From NCBI GenBank assembly GCA_902495305.1, contig CABUWG010000005.1, positions 1 through 59,935 on the forward strand: a stretch of 59,935 nt of DNA, written 5' to 3'. The notes beneath the pieces were generated by a model. That model was not told where the DNA came from and searched no databases. It saw only the letters and a list, made by a program, of their open reading frames with translations. Positions 17,488 through 26,608 of this stretch are shown in pieces. The position numbers and the translations under genes are program-made. Positions within the stretch are counted from its first letter, which is position 1. Each line of letters starts with the position of its first letter. Origin of the DNA: an uncultured Pseudomonadota bacterium (GTDB taxonomy: Bacteria > Pseudomonadota > Alphaproteobacteria > RF32 > CAG-239).

Positions 17488-17513
17488 GTATTAGGCGTCC
17501 GTATTGCGCAGTT

Positions 17514-18344
17514 TTACTCCGCGGTGAGGAGATTACGGCGATCCTTCAACGCCATTTCAATGAACTTGATTTGCTCTTGAACAATGGCATTGTCTTTGAA
17601 TTTTTCTTTGGCCTGAGCAACACGCTCGTCTAAGGTTCCGTCTTTGCCTTTGAAAATAAACATATAGGCACGGGTTGCAGCTTTGACTTCAGATTCTTGC
17701 ATACCGCTGCGCTTCATGCCAATCTGATTCAGACCGCGCAGCTTGCCGCGATCACCGGTCACAATGGCAAAAGGAATAACATCGCGCGCCACGCCGGTCA
17801 TACCGCCGATCATTGCCTTGCGCCCGATACGGCAAAACTGGTGAACAGCCGAGTTGCCGCCCAGAATACACCCGTCACCCAAACGCGTATGGCCACCGAT
17901 AACCGCATTATTGGTCATAATCACGCCGTTGCCGACCACACAGTCGTGCGCCACATGAGAATTCACCATAAACATCCCGTCATCACCGACAATCGTAATC
18001 AGCTTTTGCGGCTCGGAACCGTCTTCCGGCGGCGTCTGCCCTTTCGGCGTACCGCATTGCATCGTTACATTTTCACGAATAACATTACGCTTGCCGATAA
18101 CCAGCTTTGCATCCGGCTGAAACTCGTTGCCGTGGTCTTGCGGTCCGCCGCCGAGAACGGCACCGGGGAACACAACCGTTTCATCACCGATTGTGGTATT
18201 GCCCAAAATGGTAACCCGCGCAATCAGATTAACTTTTTCACCGATAACGGCATTTCCGCTGATATAACAAAACGGCCCGACAATTGCGCTGTCCGCGATT
18301 TTTGCACCTTGTTCGACTACTGCTGACGGATGAATATTAGACAT
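17514..18344 (-). CDS. lpxA: UDP-N-acetylglucosamine O-acyltransferase
   Basis: 276 residues. LpxA catalyses the first step of lipid A synthesis, transferring 3-hydroxyacyl from ACP to UDP-GlcNAc. The N-terminal left-handed beta helix is built from hexapeptides (IHPSAVVEQGAKI, AVIGEKV, TTIGDET). GGGPQD and NVIRENVTMQ follow, then the catalytic histidine in NSHVAHDCVVG near residue 125 and a helical C-terminal domain. ATG at 18344 is chosen over the TTG one codon upstream; AAGGGAA precedes it. It is apart from lpxD and fabZ, which are not in the window. Confidence 0.97.
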   Translation of the reverse strand: MSNIHPSAVVEQGAKIADSAIVGPFCYISGNAVIGEKVNLIARVTILGNTTIGDETVVFPGAVLGGGPQDHGNEFQPDAKLVIGKRNVIRENVTMQCGTPKGQTPPEDGSEPQKLITIVGDDGMFMVNSHVAHDCVVGNGVIMTNNAVIGGHTRLGDGCILGGNSAVHQFCRIGRKAMIGGMTGVARDVIPFAIVTGDRGKLRGLNQIGMKRSGMQESEVKAATRAYMFIFKGKDGTLDERVAQAKEKFKDNAIVQEQIKFIEMALKDRRNLLTAE

Positions 18345-18441
18345 CAAAAAATTCCCTTTCTCAAAAATATTCAGTTCATGCTGCCATTATAAACAATTTT
18401 TATCTGGCGTAAACACAACAAATCTTACAAATTATTACACA

Positions 18442-18470
18442 TTGACAATTAGACAAAATAACAATATTAT
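18442..18470 (+). promoter_or_regulatory. Near-consensus sigma-70 promoter of the 428-residue orphan gene
   Basis: TTGACA (18442-18447), 17 bp, TATTAT (18465-18470); leader about 37 nt, all A/T-rich. Confidence 0.72.
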
Positions 18471-18513
18471 TCAAATGACAAAAAATTATTAATATTTATT
18501 AAAACATAACATT

Positions 18514-19800
18514 ATGGAAAAAAATCTGGTTTTATCACCTCAGGAATTAAAACTGTTTTTGAACAGCCTGTCCAAAGACGAAGACTTTCGTACGGACTTG
18601 GAAATGATTCTGAAAAAGGACTATAAAAAGTTCGATGACTGGCTTAAGACAATGCATCCGATGCACTTCATCCTTGAAGACCTGATGATTGCCACTTGGC
18701 CGACAGAGTTTATTCAAAGATATGTAGAAGTTATCAACATCGATGAACGGCTGCGCCGACAACTGCTGCAATCCGCCGGAAAAGACATTGTTTTGGCCAT
18801 AATCCGCGAAACAAGTCCTTCTGTCGAAGAAAGCACTATCGTGCTCAACCGGCCGGACGGAACGGAATACATCGGCATTTTGTTAGAAAACGGCGCTGAC
18901 CTTGACGAAAACGCGGAGGAGACCATCCTCACCCGCGGAACCGAGCAAGACAAACAAAAATATTGTCTGGAATGCGAAACGCTCTACAATATGAACTTGT
19001 TGCTCAAAGACGAGCAAAGCCGCCGGCTTTTGTTGCTTTACATAAACAACAACGGGGGTTGTTACGGATTTGAGGATAATGAAATATTACAACTTCTGCC
19101 CTATCCCGAATTGATGAAAGCCTACACCACCCTATGTAATGTATCTTATGAACTGGTAAAGGACGATCTCAACCTCGATTCTTATATAAGTAATATCACC
19201 ATATACGAATGCGACTGGGTTGACATCAGCAAGGATGAAAAGCTGCTTGAAAAATTTGTGAAATCTGCCCTAAAAACAGATTCACAAAAACAGTCACTAA
19301 GACTGGCAATAGGCCTCTATCCTGATCAGATGGCCTTTCCGACAGCCAAAATGCTGCAAAAGCTAAACTCCTTTGATGATAAACTGGTTTTGTCTTTGCT
19401 AAAAACAACCAACGAAGAAATTCTTGGCATTATTCCAAAGGACAAAATTGCACAGCAACTACGCTTTCACAGTATCATTGGCTGGTTTGCCCAAGCTCAT
19501 AAAACAAACGGTATCAAATTTTTCCTACAAACTTTTGAAGATTTCTGCGAAAGCGAAGTAACGGCAATCTTAGACATGAAAGATGCGGAAATAGCTCAAA
19601 TGCTGATTGAAAAACAATCAATACCAAGCTTTAGCGAATATCGTCTGATAGAAAATTATTCAGAACAAGAAGCTAAAAAACTTATTTTATGCTACGGAAA
19701 ACATTACACATTGCATTTTCCTGATGTAAAAAAGGCTTACAACAAATACCGGCGTGAAGAATTTTGGCAAAAGGTCAAAAACTTTTTCAGCCTCGGTTAA
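18514..19800 (+). CDS. Orphan helical protein, 428 residues, SD-less leader
   Basis: Not recognised. Predominantly alpha-helical and leucine-rich throughout, acidic, without signal peptide or membrane segment. It may be a helical-repeat scaffold (for example SPQELKLFLNSLSKDEDFRTD at the start, ILENG-like ankyrin-style fragment GILLENGADLDENAEE near residue 130). The ATG follows TTATTAAAACATAACATT with no Shine-Dalgarno sequence. It has its own promoter and a strong terminator, so it is a monocistronic unit between lpxA and pheT. Confidence 0.72.
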   Translation: MEKNLVLSPQELKLFLNSLSKDEDFRTDLEMILKKDYKKFDDWLKTMHPMHFILEDLMIATWPTEFIQRYVEVINIDERLRRQLLQSAGKDIVLAIIRETSPSVEESTIVLNRPDGTEYIGILLENGADLDENAEETILTRGTEQDKQKYCLECETLYNMNLLLKDEQSRRLLLLYINNNGGCYGFEDNEILQLLPYPELMKAYTTLCNVSYELVKDDLNLDSYISNITIYECDWVDISKDEKLLEKFVKSALKTDSQKQSLRLAIGLYPDQMAFPTAKMLQKLNSFDDKLVLSLLKTTNEEILGIIPKDKIAQQLRFHSIIGWFAQAHKTNGIKFFLQTFEDFCESEVTAILDMKDAEIAQMLIEKQSIPSFSEYRLIENYSEQEAKKLILCYGKHYTLHFPDVKKAYNKYRREEFWQKVKNFFSLG

Positions 19801-19844
19801 TTTCCATGATTAAAAATCTCCCGTATGTCAATACGCGGACAATT

Positions 19845-19880
19845 ACAAAAAAGGATTGCTTTTCAGCAATCCTTTTTTGT
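19845..19880. terminator. Bidirectional terminator, 16-bp perfect arms
   Basis: Arms 19845-19860 and 19865-19880 (core GGATTGCT/AGCAATCC) with loop TTTC, and A/T runs built into the stem. It serves the 428-residue orphan on + and pheT on -. Confidence 0.9.
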
Positions 19881-19884
19881 GACT

Positions 19885-22275
19885 TTAGGCTCTCAATTCG
19901 CCGCCGGTTTTCTTCTTGACCTCGTCAATCACCTTATTCATCAGCCCTTCAATATCTTTATCGGTAAAGGTATTTTCAATCGGCTGGAAGGTAACGGACA
20001 ACGCCAGAGATTTTTTGCCTTCCGGCAGATTATCCCCTTCATAAACGTCAAAAATCCGGACATAGGTAATATGAACACGGTCAGCGCTTTTCGCCGCCGC
20101 AATCACGTCACTGGCCTTCACGTCTTTGTTCATGACAAAAGCCAAATCCTTATCCAGCGGCTGGAACTGATACAGCTCAAGCTTTTTGCGCGCCTTGCCC
20201 TGAGCCGCACGCGGTTCCGGAATATTGTCAAGAAACACCTCAAAAGCCATCACCCGTTGCTTAATCCCGAGCTTTTTGGTAACGGCCGGATGAATCTCGC
20301 CAAAATAAGCCAGCACGTTTTTGCCCAAACGCAAAGAACCGCTGCGCCCCGGATGATAATATTCCGGTGCGTCACGGAACACCTGGGCATTTTCCCACGG
20401 TCCGTTAGCCGCTGCAATGGCCGCAAGAGCATCAGCCTTGGCATCAAAAACGTCATAAGCGCGCTCATCACCCGTCCAGACTTTTTTGGAAGTCATACCG
20501 CAGCGCACGCCGGCAGCCACCAGTGTCTGCTCTTTCGGCTTGCGCCCGAAGAATTGCGGCCCGACCTCAAACAAAGCAACATTGCCGTATCCTTTGGCAA
20601 TATTGTTCTTAACTGCCATCAACAGATTCGGCAAAACTGACGGACGCATTTCATCCAAATCCGACGCAATCGGATTAAACAGCAACACGGCTTCCTGTCC
20701 GGCTTTGCGGAACATTTGCGCCACTTTTGAATCGGTAAAGCTCCAAGTCACCGTCTCCAGCATGCCGCGGCCGGCCAACTCGTGCTTAACCGTGACGTTA
20801 CGGCGCTGAACCGGTGTCAGCGTCTGAACCGGAAACTTGTCATGCGGCAGAGATTCCGCCGGAATTTCATCCAGTCCGATCATCCGCACAACTTCTTCCA
20901 CCAGATCATGCTCACCCTCGATATCTCCGCGCCAGGTCGGAGAAACGGCCTTGATTTTTCCGTTTTCTTCAGAGGTTGCAAAACCGAGTTTGTTCAAAAT
21001 GTCAATAATCTTGTCCTTGGAAACATCAAGCCCGATAAGGCTCTTAATCCGCTCCGGCCGCAGATAAGCCACCCGCTCGGCACAATCCTCGCAGCCGGCG
21101 ACCTCAATTTCAGAAACCTCGCCGCCGCAAATTTCGGTAATCAGCTGTGTGGCGTAATCCGAACCGAGGATATTGGACTTCGGATCAACCCAGCGCTCAT
21201 AACGGTAGCGGGAGTCGGAATCAATCTGAAACTTGCGTCCGGTACGGGCAATACAATCCGGCGCAAACAAAGCGCATTCCAGAAAAACGTTTTTGGTGTC
21301 TTCGCTGCAACCTTTTTCAGCACCGCCCATAATGCCGCCGAGACATTGAATCCCTTCATCGTCGCAAATTCCCAAAGCCTTGCTGTCCATGGCATATTCT
21401 TTTTCTTCCAGCGAAACAAACTTTTCGCCGTCTTTTGCCATTCTGACCGTAATATTGCCTTTGAGCTTGTCAGCGTCAAAAACGTGCAACGGACGCGCCA
21501 TGTCATAATTGATGTAATTCGTCACATCCACCAGCGGAGAAATTGAACGCAGCCCGATAGCACACAAACGGTCTTTCATCCATTTCGGCGTTTCGGCCTT
21601 GTTGTTAACACCCCTGATATAGCGTCCGACATAAGTCGGGCAGGCTTCTTTAGCTTCGATATTGACCGTAACGGGGCTTTTGAAGCTGCCTGCGATTTTT
21701 TTGACGTTCAGCGGTTTCAAAGTCCCGAGGCCGGCCGCCGCCAAATCTCTGGCAACACCGCGAACACCGAGACATTCTGCCCGATTCGGCGTAATTGAAA
21801 TCTCAAATACCGGATCAATGTTCAAAACTTTATCCGCAGAAAGTCCGATTGGTGTATCCGCCGGAAGCTCAATAATGCCGTCATGATCTTCGCCAATGCC
21901 AAGCTCTTTCTCGGAACACATCATGCCAAAGCTTTCCACACCGCGGATTTTTCCCACTTTGAGCTTTTCGTTATAACACGGAATGGTAACGCCGACCTGC
22001 GCAAATATGCCGACCAGCCCCTGCTTGCAATTCGGCGCGCCGCAAACGACCTGCAGTTTTTCCTTTCCGGTATTGACGCACAACAAGCCCAAATGGTCAG
22101 AATCCGGATGCCTTTCATAAGTCTCGACTTTTGCCGTAATAAAATCTTTAAGAGCCGCCGCCGGATTAACGACTTCTTCCACTTCCAAACCAATCTTGGT
22201 CAGCGCCTCGGCAATCTCGTCAACCGATGCCGTTGTATCCAAATGTTCTTTTAACCACGATAATGTAAATTTCAT
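19885..22275 (-). CDS. pheT: Phenylalanine-tRNA ligase beta subunit
   Basis: 796 residues, usual length. With PheS it forms the alpha2-beta2 enzyme charging tRNA-Phe. An N-terminal tRNA-binding EMAP-like domain (about residues 40-150, HPDSDHLGLLCVNTG) is followed by B3/B4 editing domain segments (GRYIRGV, PLVDVTNYINYDMARPLHVFDADK), a B5 domain and a C-terminal FDX-ACB anticodon-binding domain (about residues 700-796). The ATG overlaps the pheS stop as ATGA. It is the last gene of the rpmI-rplT-pheS-pheT block. Confidence 0.98.
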   Translation of the reverse strand: MKFTLSWLKEHLDTTASVDEIAEALTKIGLEVEEVVNPAAALKDFITAKVETYERHPDSDHLGLLCVNTGKEKLQVVCGAPNCKQGLVGIFAQVGVTIPCYNEKLKVGKIRGVESFGMMCSEKELGIGEDHDGIIELPADTPIGLSADKVLNIDPVFEISITPNRAECLGVRGVARDLAAAGLGTLKPLNVKKIAGSFKSPVTVNIEAKEACPTYVGRYIRGVNNKAETPKWMKDRLCAIGLRSISPLVDVTNYINYDMARPLHVFDADKLKGNITVRMAKDGEKFVSLEEKEYAMDSKALGICDDEGIQCLGGIMGGAEKGCSEDTKNVFLECALFAPDCIARTGRKFQIDSDSRYRYERWVDPKSNILGSDYATQLITEICGGEVSEIEVAGCEDCAERVAYLRPERIKSLIGLDVSKDKIIDILNKLGFATSEENGKIKAVSPTWRGDIEGEHDLVEEVVRMIGLDEIPAESLPHDKFPVQTLTPVQRRNVTVKHELAGRGMLETVTWSFTDSKVAQMFRKAGQEAVLLFNPIASDLDEMRPSVLPNLLMAVKNNIAKGYGNVALFEVGPQFFGRKPKEQTLVAAGVRCGMTSKKVWTGDERAYDVFDAKADALAAIAAANGPWENAQVFRDAPEYYHPGRSGSLRLGKNVLAYFGEIHPAVTKKLGIKQRVMAFEVFLDNIPEPRAAQGKARKKLELYQFQPLDKDLAFVMNKDVKASDVIAAAKSADRVHITYVRIFDVYEGDNLPEGKKSLALSVTFQPIENTFTDKDIEGLMNKVIDEVKKKTGGELRA

Positions 22276-23375
22276 CTTGCTGCTCCTCCGTTATTGCTCA
22301 GTCCTCCGGTCATTGAAGCGGAATCAAGCGGCACAAAGCCGTAATGCTTCAGCCAGCGCACATCCGATTCAAAGAAAGTCCGCAAATCAGGGATTCCGTA
22401 CTTCAACATGGCCAGACGGTCAATACCGACGCCAAAGGCAAAGCCCTGATACTCGTTCGGATCAATTCCGCCGGCTTCCAAAACCTTCGGATGAACCATG
22501 CCGCAACCCAAAATCTCAAGCCAGTCGGTACCGGCACCGATTTTCAGTTCGGTTTTGGTTTTCAGACAGCCGATATCCATTTCGGCAGACGGTTCGGTAA
22601 ACGGAAAATACGACGGACGATAACGGACGGGAACATCGTCAAGCTCAAAAAACGCTTTAACAAAATCATACAAACAGCCTTTGAGGTGCGCCATGGTAAT
22701 GTTCTTGTCAATCACCAACCCCTCAACCTGATGAAACATCGGCGTGTGCGTGGCATCATAATCGGAACGATAAGTCCGCCCCGGCGCAATAATGCGGATA
22801 GGCAGTTCTTTCTTCTCCATCGTACGGATTTGTACCGGCGACGTATGCGTCCGAACCACGTAACTGTCATCAAAATCAGCACTGTCTGGATTGGGAATAT
22901 AAAAAGTGTCCTGCATCTGGCGGGCCGGATGGTTGGCCGGCATATTCAGGGCATTAAAGTTATGAAACTGGTCTTCAATATCCGGACCTTCGGCAACCGA
23001 AAAGCCCATCTGCCCGAAAATCGCGACAACTTCTTCATAAATCTGAGACACCGGATGAATCCGCCCTTGGTTTTCCGGACGAACCGGCAGCGTGACGTCA
23101 ACAATTTCTTTTGCCAGTTTTTCATCAAGCTCTTTGGCCTCCAAAGCGGCTTTGCGCTCGGCCAAAACCTGCTCGATCTCGCCTTTGAGCAGATTGAGGC
23201 TCTTGCCCATTTCAATCTTCTGCTCCGGCGGCAAAGCGCCCAACCCTTTCATCATTTCGGTAATCCGTCCCTTCTTGCCCAAAACGGCAACACGAACTTC
23301 TTCCAGCGCTTTCATATCTCCGGCCTGATTAATTTCGGCCGTCAGTGATTTTTTTAACTCTTCAATATTTTCCAT
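22272..23375 (-). CDS. pheS: Phenylalanine-tRNA ligase alpha subunit
   Basis: 367 residues from the ATG at 23375, which has GAGGAAAAA ahead; the longer frame adds 11 residues without support. It carries the catalytic class II core. An N-terminal coiled-coil (about residues 1-85) is followed by motif 1 (HPVSQIYEEVVAIFGQMGF), motif 2 (RTYRSDYDATHTPMFHQVEG) and motif 3 (GFAFGVGIDRLAMLKYGI). A hairpin lies between rplT and this gene, but no Phe-rich leader peptide was found. Confidence 0.98.
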   Translation of the reverse strand: MENIEELKKSLTAEINQAGDMKALEEVRVAVLGKKGRITEMMKGLGALPPEQKIEMGKSLNLLKGEIEQVLAERKAALEAKELDEKLAKEIVDVTLPVRPENQGRIHPVSQIYEEVVAIFGQMGFSVAEGPDIEDQFHNFNALNMPANHPARQMQDTFYIPNPDSADFDDSYVVRTHTSPVQIRTMEKKELPIRIIAPGRTYRSDYDATHTPMFHQVEGLVIDKNITMAHLKGCLYDFVKAFFELDDVPVRYRPSYFPFTEPSAEMDIGCLKTKTELKIGAGTDWLEILGCGMVHPKVLEAGGIDPNEYQGFAFGVGIDRLAMLKYGIPDLRTFFESDVRWLKHYGFVPLDSASMTGGLSNNGGAAR

Positions 23376-23407
23376 TTTTTCCTCAATCTCAGTGCATTTA
23401 AACTGCA

Positions 23408-23439
23408 AAAGAGCTAACCCGAAAGCGAGTTAGCTCTTT
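23408..23439 (-). terminator. Hairpin between rplT and pheS
   Basis: AAAGAGCTAAC (23408-23418) and GTTAGCTCTTT (23429-23439), perfect. The T run on the minus strand is short (CTCTTTTGC), so it may be a partial terminator, processing site or attenuator-like element. Confidence 0.55.
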
Positions 23440-23462
23440 CTCTATAGATTTTGCTCAACTAT

Positions 23463-23822
23463 TTATTTAGAGAGAGCGTTTTTGGCAGCTTCAACCAGTT
23501 TGGCGAAGTTTGCAGGCTCTTTCAAAGCAATATCAGCAAGGACTTTTCGGTCGAGTTCGATGCCGGCTTTGTTGAGCCCGCTCATAAATCGAGAATAAGT
23601 CATATCATTAAGACGAGTAGCAGCATTGATTCTTTGAATCCACAAAGCGCGGAAACTTCTCTTTTTGGCTCTTCTGTCGCGATAAGCATACTGTAAAGCT
23701 TTTTCAACTTTTTCAACGGCAACTCTGAATACATTTTTAGAACGACCTCTGTAACCTTTAGCCATATCAAGAATTTTTTTGTGGCGTGCGTGAGCGGTCA
23801 TACCTCTTTTAATACGAGACAT
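23463..23822 (-). CDS. rplT: 50S ribosomal protein L20
   Basis: 119 residues, complete. It is an assembly protein binding 23S rRNA. The start MSRIKRGMTAHARHKKILDM and the stretch GYRGRSKNVFRVA are typical, as is the C-terminal LNKAGIELDRKVLADIA. It lies 12 bases after rpmI. In many bacteria infC precedes this pair; here infC is absent. Confidence 0.99.
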   Translation of the reverse strand: MSRIKRGMTAHARHKKILDMAKGYRGRSKNVFRVAVEKVEKALQYAYRDRRAKKRSFRALWIQRINAATRLNDMTYSRFMSGLNKAGIELDRKVLADIALKEPANFAKLVEAAKNALSK

Positions 23823-23834
23823 ATCAAATTCCTC

Positions 23835-24032
23835 CTACAAATACGGCATAAATTGTTTAACAATCTGGACATCCACATCAGCAACCAATGTAGTACCTCT
23901 GGCTTGTCTTTTCATTTTCTGGGTTTTGCAGAAGAGACAGTGTCTCTTTTTGGCAAAATTTCTCTTCAATTTGCCGGTGCCTGTAGCGCTGAAGCGCTTT
24001 TTAGCGGCACTTTTAGTTTTCAATTTAGGCAT
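23835..24032 (-). CDS. rpmI: 50S ribosomal protein L35
   Basis: 65 residues from the ATG at 24032, with AAAGGGAT ahead. MPKLKTKSAAKKRFSATGTG is the L35 signature. The frame extends 20 codons further upstream, but that part has no family similarity. First gene of the operon, with a promoter at 24120-24148. Confidence 0.98.
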   Translation of the reverse strand: MPKLKTKSAAKKRFSATGTGKLKRNFAKKRHCLFCKTQKMKRQARGTTLVADVDVQIVKQFMPYL

Positions 24033-24119
24033 TTCAATCCCTTTCTTAATTAAAATATATGGATTTTTTCTTTGAGTCGTCAGGCATGCCAAAACGCCCG
24101 AACCACTCTGTTCAGAGGC

Positions 24120-24148
24120 TTTATACTCTCAACTTTCCAAAATTGCAA
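24120..24148 (-). promoter_or_regulatory. Promoter of the rpmI-rplT-pheST block
   Basis: Minus strand: TTGCAA (24143-24148), 17 bp, TATAAA (24120-24125); leader about 80 nt. Confidence 0.65.
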
Positions 24149-24170
24149 GCACTTTTTCTCCCAAAACACA

Positions 24171-24206
24171 AAAAAACAGCCTGACCCAAAAAGTCAGACC
24201 GTTTTT
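24171..24206 (-). terminator. Terminator of the 217-residue orphan gene
   Basis: CTGAC (24181-24185) and GTCAG (24193-24197) inside a longer imperfect stem with A and T runs at the ends. Confidence 0.65.
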
Positions 24207-24225
24207 CTTAAATAACAACAGAAAC

Positions 24226-24879
24226 TCAACCGTTTTTCTCAAAAACAAAATTATGCCCGTCAAATTGCGCAACGGCATTTTGTTTTTTCAGAGGGATTGT
24301 TTGCGGCTCATGCAGCTCGACAAATATTTTTCCGGCTGCCCATTGGCAGTTCAAACCGGTCAAAAGCCGCAGATACGAATTCTCAAACACGCCGTAAAAC
24401 GGAAAATCATTAAACAGCCCCGGCTGCAGCTTCAGTTCTCCGCGCCAGACCGCGTCCCAATACGCACCGTCCTTCTCGGTCAGTAAAAAGGCCTGAGCCT
24501 TTTGCTGCGCCGCTTGTTCGTTCACCGGAAAAGTATAGTCTTCCTTATAATCCAGATAGAACCGGTAACACCCCAGACGCTTTCTGATCGTAAAACGCAG
24601 AAACCCGTTTTCAATACATTCCTTGTCAAAAATCACAGGCTCTTTAGGCAACGGCTCGGCTCCGTCGATATAAGGAAGAACCTGCCTTTCGTTCGTATCC
24701 GGACGCCAGACCCAAAAAGACTTGCTGCCGTCGGAATTCATAACCTCAACCGCAAACACATAATACTTGTCCTTACGAAAAAGATTTAACTCGCCCGCCG
24801 TTTCAAACAAACCGTTTTGTCTGTTCTCTGCAAAAGATGCAATCAGGCTTTCTCTGATTTTTTCTGTACTCAGTTTCAT
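24226..24879 (-). CDS. Orphan protein, 217 residues, SD-less leader
   Basis: Not recognised. Soluble, aromatic-rich and probably beta-rich (DKYYVFAVEVMNSDGSKSFW, GCYRFYLDYKEDYTF, GVFENSYLRLLTG). No signal peptide. The ATG is preceded by a run of A/T (ATTTAAATTATTTACAT) without a Shine-Dalgarno sequence. A strong promoter lies about 40 bases upstream and a terminator follows. It is one of the group of monocistronic SD-less orphans in the window. Confidence 0.7.
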   Translation of the reverse strand: MKLSTEKIRESLIASFAENRQNGLFETAGELNLFRKDKYYVFAVEVMNSDGSKSFWVWRPDTNERQVLPYIDGAEPLPKEPVIFDKECIENGFLRFTIRKRLGCYRFYLDYKEDYTFPVNEQAAQQKAQAFLLTEKDGAYWDAVWRGELKLQPGLFNDFPFYGVFENSYLRLLTGLNCQWAAGKIFVELHEPQTIPLKKQNAVAQFDGHNFVFEKNG

Positions 24880-24918
24880 ATGTAAATAATTTAAATGATA
24901 ATAAAATAATGTTCGGGA

Positions 24919-24946
24919 ACTATAACATTTTTAATCTAAACGTCAA
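24919..24946 (-). promoter_or_regulatory. Sigma-70 type promoter of the 217-residue orphan gene
   Basis: Minus strand: TTGACG (24941-24946), 16 bp, TATAGT (24919-24924); leader about 33 nt. Confidence 0.65.
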
Positions 24947-24989
24947 GTCTCCCGAACCGATAATATCAAACACATAATATAAACGATTA

Positions 24990-25874
24990 TTACAAAGGCG
25001 GCTGTCCTGTTCCTTCAGAAACTTCTTCTTTCCCGCCTCCTCCGCTTTTCTGCAAAGTACCGTCTTCTGCCGCACTTTCTCCGCTTACGCCGTCATTCTC
25101 TCCTGCCGGCGTTTCATTTTTTACGATACCGCCTTCTTCCGCAGTTTTTTCACCGGCGGCGTTACCCTCTTCATCCGTTTCAATGGCAACACTCTCGCCT
25201 TCAATTCGGGCATTATCCCCGCTTGTATCCGTTTTAACACTTTCAGCGGCCGCGGCACCGGCTGTCTTTTCGTCATCCGGATTCCCGCTTTCTTTTGTCT
25301 CAGGATAATATTTTTCTTTAACGGCTTTTATTTTTTCTTCTTTTTCTGAAGAGGTTAATGCCGGATTCTCATTAATCTCATTAATCTCCTCTTCCGAAGC
25401 CACCGCTTTGGCAATCATTTCGTCATGCAAAGCCTCCTGCTCCGGCGTCAGTTCCGGCAAAGGCTTGCCATATTGGCTCACATCAGGATTACGGTCTTTT
25501 TTTGACGGCTCTTCGCGATAAGCCTGACGGGCATAATATTCCTGCAACTCAGCACTGTTAACCTTGCCGTCGCGATTGGTATCCATTTCTTTAAACTGCT
25601 CTTCCGGCGTTTTATAAGTCCCGTTCTTTTTTGCTGCACGAATTTCCTTTTCTTCCCGCCGGCTGAGCTTCAAATTTTTCAAATCAGAAAGCGTAAACTC
25701 CTTATCATCGCCGGAAATCCCCATCCGCCGCAGCATGGAGCGCGTCTCCCTTTCGCCCAGCCGCTGATATTTGTCTTCAAAAGAACGCGAAAGATAGCTT
25801 TTGGCGTCAGCCTGTTCAAGCCGTACGCCCAACACTGCAACTCCTACCGCCAACATCAGAAAAAATTTTTTCAT
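24990..25874 (-). CDS. Secreted EF-hand protein
   Basis: 294 residues. The signal peptide is residues 1-24 (FFLMLAVGVAVLGVRLEQADA). A canonical EF-hand loop, DTNRDGKVNSAE, lies near residue 98, with Asp, Asn, Asp and Glu at the calcium-ligand positions. A degenerate partner (SGDDKEFTLSDLKNL) lies near residue 53. The last 110 residues are acidic and Gly/Glu-rich, low complexity and probably disordered. It begins 11 bases after lolD and reads in the same direction, so it is probably the third gene of the lolC-lolD operon. Calcium binding is inferred; the role is unknown. Confidence 0.85.
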   Translation of the reverse strand: MKKFFLMLAVGVAVLGVRLEQADAKSYLSRSFEDKYQRLGERETRSMLRRMGISGDDKEFTLSDLKNLKLSRREEKEIRAAKKNGTYKTPEEQFKEMDTNRDGKVNSAELQEYYARQAYREEPSKKDRNPDVSQYGKPLPELTPEQEALHDEMIAKAVASEEEINEINENPALTSSEKEEKIKAVKEKYYPETKESGNPDDEKTAGAAAAESVKTDTSGDNARIEGESVAIETDEEGNAAGEKTAEEGGIVKNETPAGENDGVSGESAAEDGTLQKSGGGGKEEVSEGTGQPPL

Positions 25875-25885
25875 TTTCCCTCCGC

Positions 25886-26608
25886 TTAATAAAAATTCTC
25901 GCTTTTGATAAAACTTGACGCCCGCATGTCAATCAACTTGCCGTCTTTAAGCGTGACTTTGCGATCCATCTTATCGGCCAGTTCAAAGTTATGCGTTGCA
26001 ATCAGCGCCGATAATTTTGTTTCTTTCACAATTGACAACAATTCCAGAAAAACCCCTTCCGATGTCCGCGGATCAAGATTCCCCGTCGGTTCGTCTGCCA
26101 GCAGCAGCTTGGGAGAATTGGCCAAAGCCCGTGCAATCGCCACACGCTGCTGTTCTCCGCCCGAAAGCTCGCTCGGCCTGTGCGCCAAACGCTTGCCCAG
26201 CCCCAGCCTGTTCAACAGCCATTTGGCCTTTTCATTGGCCACTTTCTGCCCCACGCCGGCAATCAACTGCGGCAACGCCACATTCTCGGTTGCCGAAAAG
26301 TCTCCGAGCAGATTATGATACTGATACACAAAACCGAGATAATCCCGCCGCAAACCGGTACGGGCATTGTCACCAAGCTTGCTGCATTTCTGCCCGTCCA
26401 GCCAGACATCGCCTTTTGTCGGCTTTTCTAACAGGCCGGCAATCTGAAGCAGCGTCGACTTTCCGGAACCGGACGGCCCGATAAGAGCCACAATCTCTCC
26501 CGGAGCAATGGCAAAATCCACACCTTTCAAGACCTCCAACTTGGCAGACCCCTGCTTAAAAGTTTTGACCACGTTTTTGAGTTCTAAAGTCGGCATTTGT
26601 TTATTCAT
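25886..26608 (-). CDS. lolD: Lipoprotein-releasing system ATPase
   Basis: 240 residues from the ATG at 26608 (upstream frame extension rejected as it lies within lolC). It powers release of outer-membrane lipoproteins from the inner membrane. Walker A IGPSGSGKSTLL, Q-loop VYQYHNLLGDFSA, ABC signature LSGGEQQRVAIARALAN, Walker B LLLADEPTGNLD and the H-loop (IATHNFE) are all present. The start overlaps the end of the permease gene by 8 bases. Confidence 0.95.
   Translation of the reverse strand: MNKQMPTLELKNVVKTFKQGSAKLEVLKGVDFAIAPGEIVALIGPSGSGKSTLLQIAGLLEKPTKGDVWLDGQKCSKLGDNARTGLRRDYLGFVYQYHNLLGDFSATENVALPQLIAGVGQKVANEKAKWLLNRLGLGKRLAHRPSELSGGEQQRVAIARALANSPKLLLADEPTGNLDPRTSEGVFLELLSIVKETKLSALIATHNFELADKMDRKVTLKDGKLIDMRASSFIKSENFY

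Larger units (their letters stand above)
17052..17513. other. Hairpin-rich noncoding region between lpxA and the kinase-like gene
   Basis: No convincing gene in 460 bases. It contains a + strand terminator-like hairpin (17309-17336) without an obvious gene ahead of it, so a small RNA starting near 17150-17200 is conceivable. A large structured hairpin follows at 17421-17487. An 11-bp inverted repeat, GTAAAACTGCG (17282-17292) and CGCAGTTTTAC (17507-17517), encloses both, and its right arm covers the lpxA stop codon. That layout could be a small insertion remnant. Confidence 0.45.

Noticed and set aside
22344..23348. 334-codon + strand frame opposite pheS
   Set aside because: Antisense shadow; all conserved synthetase motifs are on the minus strand.
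23376..23462. Phe-codon attenuator for pheST as in enterobacteria
   Set aside because: A hairpin is present, but no short leader frame rich in Phe codons could be found.
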